Assembly: GCA_031555935.1 (NCBI GenBank)
Contig: JAVBTX010000028.1
Span: forward strand, 1 to 64,000
Origin: Roseburia_C sp031555935
Lineage (GTDB): Bacteria; Bacillota; Clostridia; Lachnospirales; Lachnospiraceae
Direction: 5' to 3'
Length of the DNA: 64,000 bases
Shown: piece by piece, positions 62,057 to 64,000 of the stretch
Numbering within the stretch: the stretch's first letter is position 1
How the letters are laid out: the number at the start of each line of letters is the position of its first letter
Notes under the pieces: model-generated
The model's input: the letters and a program-made list of their open reading frames with translations, nothing else
What the model was told of the DNA's origin: nothing
Databases searched by the model: none
Position numbers and translations under genes: made by a program

Positions 62057-63208
62057 TTATACTTTCGGTGGTTTTTTCTGCGCAGCTCGTTTCTTTTGAA
62101 GCCGTTTTTTTACTTCTTCCCGGAACAACACATAGGCAACCGAGCAAATTGGAATAAAGACCAGCATTCCAACGACACCAAATAGCTTACCACCCAAGAT
62201 TACCGCTACGAATACCCAGATGGATGGAAGCCCGACTGAGTTACCAACCACATGCGGATAAATTAAATTACCTTCGATTTGCTGAATGACCAAAAAGATG
62301 ATAATAAATATCAATGCTTGCAGTGGATTTACCACGAGAATTAGCAACGCGCCCACCACACAGCCAATAAATGCACCAAATACCGGAATTAACGCTGTCA
62401 GCATGATTAACACACTAATCGGCAGGGCATATGGCATCCGAAAAATGCTCATTACAACAAAGAAGATGGTACCTAAGATTACCGCCTCCAAACACTGACC
62501 GGTAATAAAGTGGCGGAAGGTTTCTTCGGTTAAATGAAATACCCGCAAGATACATTTTACGGTCTTCTCTGGGCAAAAAGCCACCAGCACTTGTCTTCCC
62601 TGGTCTAGTATTTTTTCCTTTTGAGCCAGGATATAGATTGCAAAAATAAGACCCATAAAGGCATTTATCAATACCCCAAAGGTACCTGATACTACACTAA
62701 AGGTCGTTGACAGAATTTGACCGGAACTACTCTTTAGGTAATCAGACAATTCATCGATATACTTTTCCCAATCAATGCCGAACTGCTCAATCATATTGCT
62801 GATGCTGGTATCGCCATCCATATATTCTCCGACAAATGTCTCGGCCCGCTCCATTGCCACTGGTATCTGCTCACCAACCGACTCACCAGCATTGATAATC
62901 TGCGGCACAATAATCCACATCACAATAAAAATCACCAGCATTACGCTGATAAGTGTCAGCAGGATAGACAGCATTCGTTTGCCATTTTTCTTTAGTCGCA
63001 CTTTGGCTAAGGCCTTTTCTTCCCACACCATCATTGGTACATTCAGTACAAAACCGACACAAATACCAATGATAAATGGTGACAGTAAGGCTATTATTTT
63101 ACCACATACACCGGTGATAACCGGAATATTCGCCAAACCAAAACACAGCAATACTGTCGCTGCTATTATTTTCATGATTGTCTTCACATTCTGTTTATTG
63201 AACTCCAT
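62057..63208 (-). CDS. AI-2E family transporter (TerC-unrelated permease)
   Basis: 383 residues, with 7-8 hydrophobic segments and the PerM/AI-2E family pattern: a central amphipathic region, ALIPVFGAFIGCVVGALLIL near 285, and QQIEGNLIYPHVVGNSVGLP near 325. Members move ions or small molecules (YdbI, TqsA and Na+/H+ types), and the substrate cannot be told. The C-terminus is Lys-rich. It has its own RBS (GAAAGGG). Confidence 0.88.
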   Translation of the reverse strand: MEFNKQNVKTIMKIIAATVLLCFGLANIPVITGVCGKIIALLSPFIIGICVGFVLNVPMMVWEEKALAKVRLKKNGKRMLSILLTLISVMLVIFIVMWIIVPQIINAGESVGEQIPVAMERAETFVGEYMDGDTSISNMIEQFGIDWEKYIDELSDYLKSSSGQILSTTFSVVSGTFGVLINAFMGLIFAIYILAQKEKILDQGRQVLVAFCPEKTVKCILRVFHLTEETFRHFITGQCLEAVILGTIFFVVMSIFRMPYALPISVLIMLTALIPVFGAFIGCVVGALLILVVNPLQALIFIIIFLVIQQIEGNLIYPHVVGNSVGLPSIWVFVAVILGGKLFGVVGMLVFIPICSVAYVLFREEVKKRLQKKRAAQKKPPKV

Positions 63209-63285
63209 ATGTCCCTTTCTTCTTTCTTATTCCTGATTCGCTTGTCTTAGAACGCCGTATTTCCCAGCGCTCAGGGAAAATATAT

Positions 63286-63314
63286 GAAAAGAGTCCGCCA
63301 AAGCAGACTCTCTC
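63286..63314 (-). terminator. Terminator of the YbjQ-type gene
   Basis: GAGTCTGC and GCGGACTC pair on the minus strand, followed by TTTTC. It ends the two-gene unit upstream of it. Confidence 0.7.
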
Positions 63315-63327
63315 ATGAGCATGAAAA

Positions 63328-63642
63328 TTATGCGCGGATTTTTACCGCGGTTCCATATGCCATTACTTCGGCTGCCCCCTGCATTACTGCTGCTGAAGCA
63401 TAACGTACATTTACAACTGCATCCGCACCCATTGCTTCTGCTTCCATTACCATCCGCTTGGTTGCCAGTGCTCTCGCATCATCCATCATTTCGGTGTAGG
63501 CCTTTAATTCACCGCCCACAATCGTTTTAAAGCTCTGGGTAATATCTCTGCCGATATTTTTACTTTGAATTGTGCTACCCTTAACCATTCCTAACATTTC
63601 CAATTCTTTTCCCGTGATGTAATCAGTATTTACTAAGATCAT
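63328..63642 (-). CDS. YbjQ/UPF0145 family protein
   Basis: About 104 residues, matching the family (GSTIQSKNIGRDITQSFKTI, ADAVVNVRYASAAVMQGAAE). YbjQ-type proteins form pentamers and have a putative heavy-metal-binding site, but their role is not established. Start 63642 has GGAG 6 bases upstream and gives the family's normal length. Confidence 0.88.
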   Translation of the reverse strand: MILVNTDYITGKELEMLGMVKGSTIQSKNIGRDITQSFKTIVGGELKAYTEMMDDARALATKRMVMEAEAMGADAVVNVRYASAAVMQGAAEVMAYGTAVKIRA

Positions 63643-63862
63643 CTTCTTCTCCACTCCTTATCTCTTTTATTCTTTCTACTAATACAAAAATGCACACACC
63701 TGCCAGCGCAAGCGGTATGATTGCAATTACTACCATGATAGGTACTGAAAATGGTGTGAATATCGCCAGTGCCATGATTCCTGCCACATATGCCAACAGA
63801 TAGAAGCACATAATTACCGTTATCACAATCGGCGCCACCATCTTCTTCTCTTGCTTGTCCAT
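63623..63862 (-). CDS. Small membrane protein, unknown
   Basis: 79 residues, two hydrophobic helices (about 10-33 and 38-62) and a charged cytoplasmic tail (KEIRSGEEDDLSKY). It overlaps the YbjQ-type gene by 20 bases, so the two are co-translated. No family is recognised. Confidence 0.65.
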   Translation of the reverse strand: MDKQEKKMVAPIVITVIMCFYLLAYVAGIMALAIFTPFSVPIMVVIAIIPLALAGVCIFVLVERIKEIRSGEEDDLSKY

Positions 63863-63884
63863 ATCAGACCTCCAACGTCACAAT

Positions 63885-64000
63885 TTATTTTTTGATTAAC
63901 AGTGATTTTCCGGTCATCTCGGCTGGCTGTGTCATGCCCATCATTTCAATGATGGTTGGCGCTATATCAGCCAGACATCCGCCCTCTCTTAAGGTATAAG
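63885..64000 (-). CDS. gpmI: 2,3-bisphosphoglycerate-independent phosphoglycerate mutase, C-terminal end only
   Basis: The final 37 codons of a gene that continues past the window. LREGGCLADIAPTIIEMMG and QPAEMTGKSLL are the typical GpmI C-terminus, holding active-site residues. It interconverts 3- and 2-phosphoglycerate in glycolysis with Mn2+. It is truncated only by the window edge. Confidence 0.9.
   Translation of the reverse strand, partial: YTLREGGCLADIAPTIIEMMGMTQPAEMTGKSLLIKK

Overview
The window comes from a low-to-moderate GC, Gram-positive, obligately anaerobic member of the Bacillota, most likely Lachnospiraceae or a close relative (inference). The reasons are pyruvate:ferredoxin oxidoreductase and class III (anaerobic) ribonucleotide reductase, GGAGG-type ribosome binding sites with frequent GTG and TTG starts, secG-rnr-smpB-ssrA in a row, and Gram-positive style holin, endolysin and NlpC/P60 proteins.

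Layout. (1) 1-20.1 kb is chromosomal: nifJ, an ABC-F ATPase, a FliD-like orphan, ung-hisF-hisH with an acidic membrane protein upstream, cheV, a lipoprotein, a two-component pair, nrdD-nrdG, a degenerate response regulator and an SH3/NlpC-P60 wall hydrolase behind a good WalR-type box. (2) 20.5-33.4 kb, minus strand: a regulatory block (59-aa protein, MrpR-like repressor, 88-aa protein, cysteine desulfurase, two Cys-rich small proteins), a terminator, then a compact long-tailed-phage tail operon (terminator-like protein, tube, two chaperones, 757-aa tape measure, Dit, Tal, receptor-binding candidate) and a lysis cassette (XhlA-like protein, r1t-type holin, glucosaminidase), with a nicotinamidase-like gene at the end. 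(3) 33.4-33.54 kb: a divergent switch with two near-identical promoters (TTGACA-N17-TATATT), each with one copy of a 22-bp operator at its start site. (4) 33.6-55.6 kb, plus strand: a second, unrelated tail operon led by a single-chain RNA polymerase with a DFDGD catalytic motif (YonO/QDE-1-like double-psi beta-barrel family) and a four-base-overlapping zinc-finger partner. It continues with a chaperone candidate, tube candidate, small regulators, a 2044-aa tape measure, fibre and baseplate proteins, a protein with a GT92-like glycosyltransferase domain, and a fibre with an S74-type chaperone end. (5) 55.6-64 kb is chromosomal again: coiled-coil protein, tmRNA, smpB, rnr, secG, purB, purC, an AI-2E family permease, a YbjQ-type protein, a small membrane protein and the end of gpmI.

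Main point. Between the NlpC/P60 gene and ssrA lie two complete-looking tail gene sets, back to back, with no terminase, portal, protease, major capsid, replication gene or recognisable active integrase in the window. The best reading (inference) is a domesticated phage-derived element making one or two headless tail particles (tailocin-like), controlled by an SPbeta-type logic: an MrpR-like repressor and a dedicated YonO-like RNA polymerase for the long tail operon. At least four intrinsic terminators sit inside that operon, which makes sense if the dedicated polymerase ignores them. The lysis cassette lies only in the left cluster, so release of right-cluster particles would depend on co-expression.
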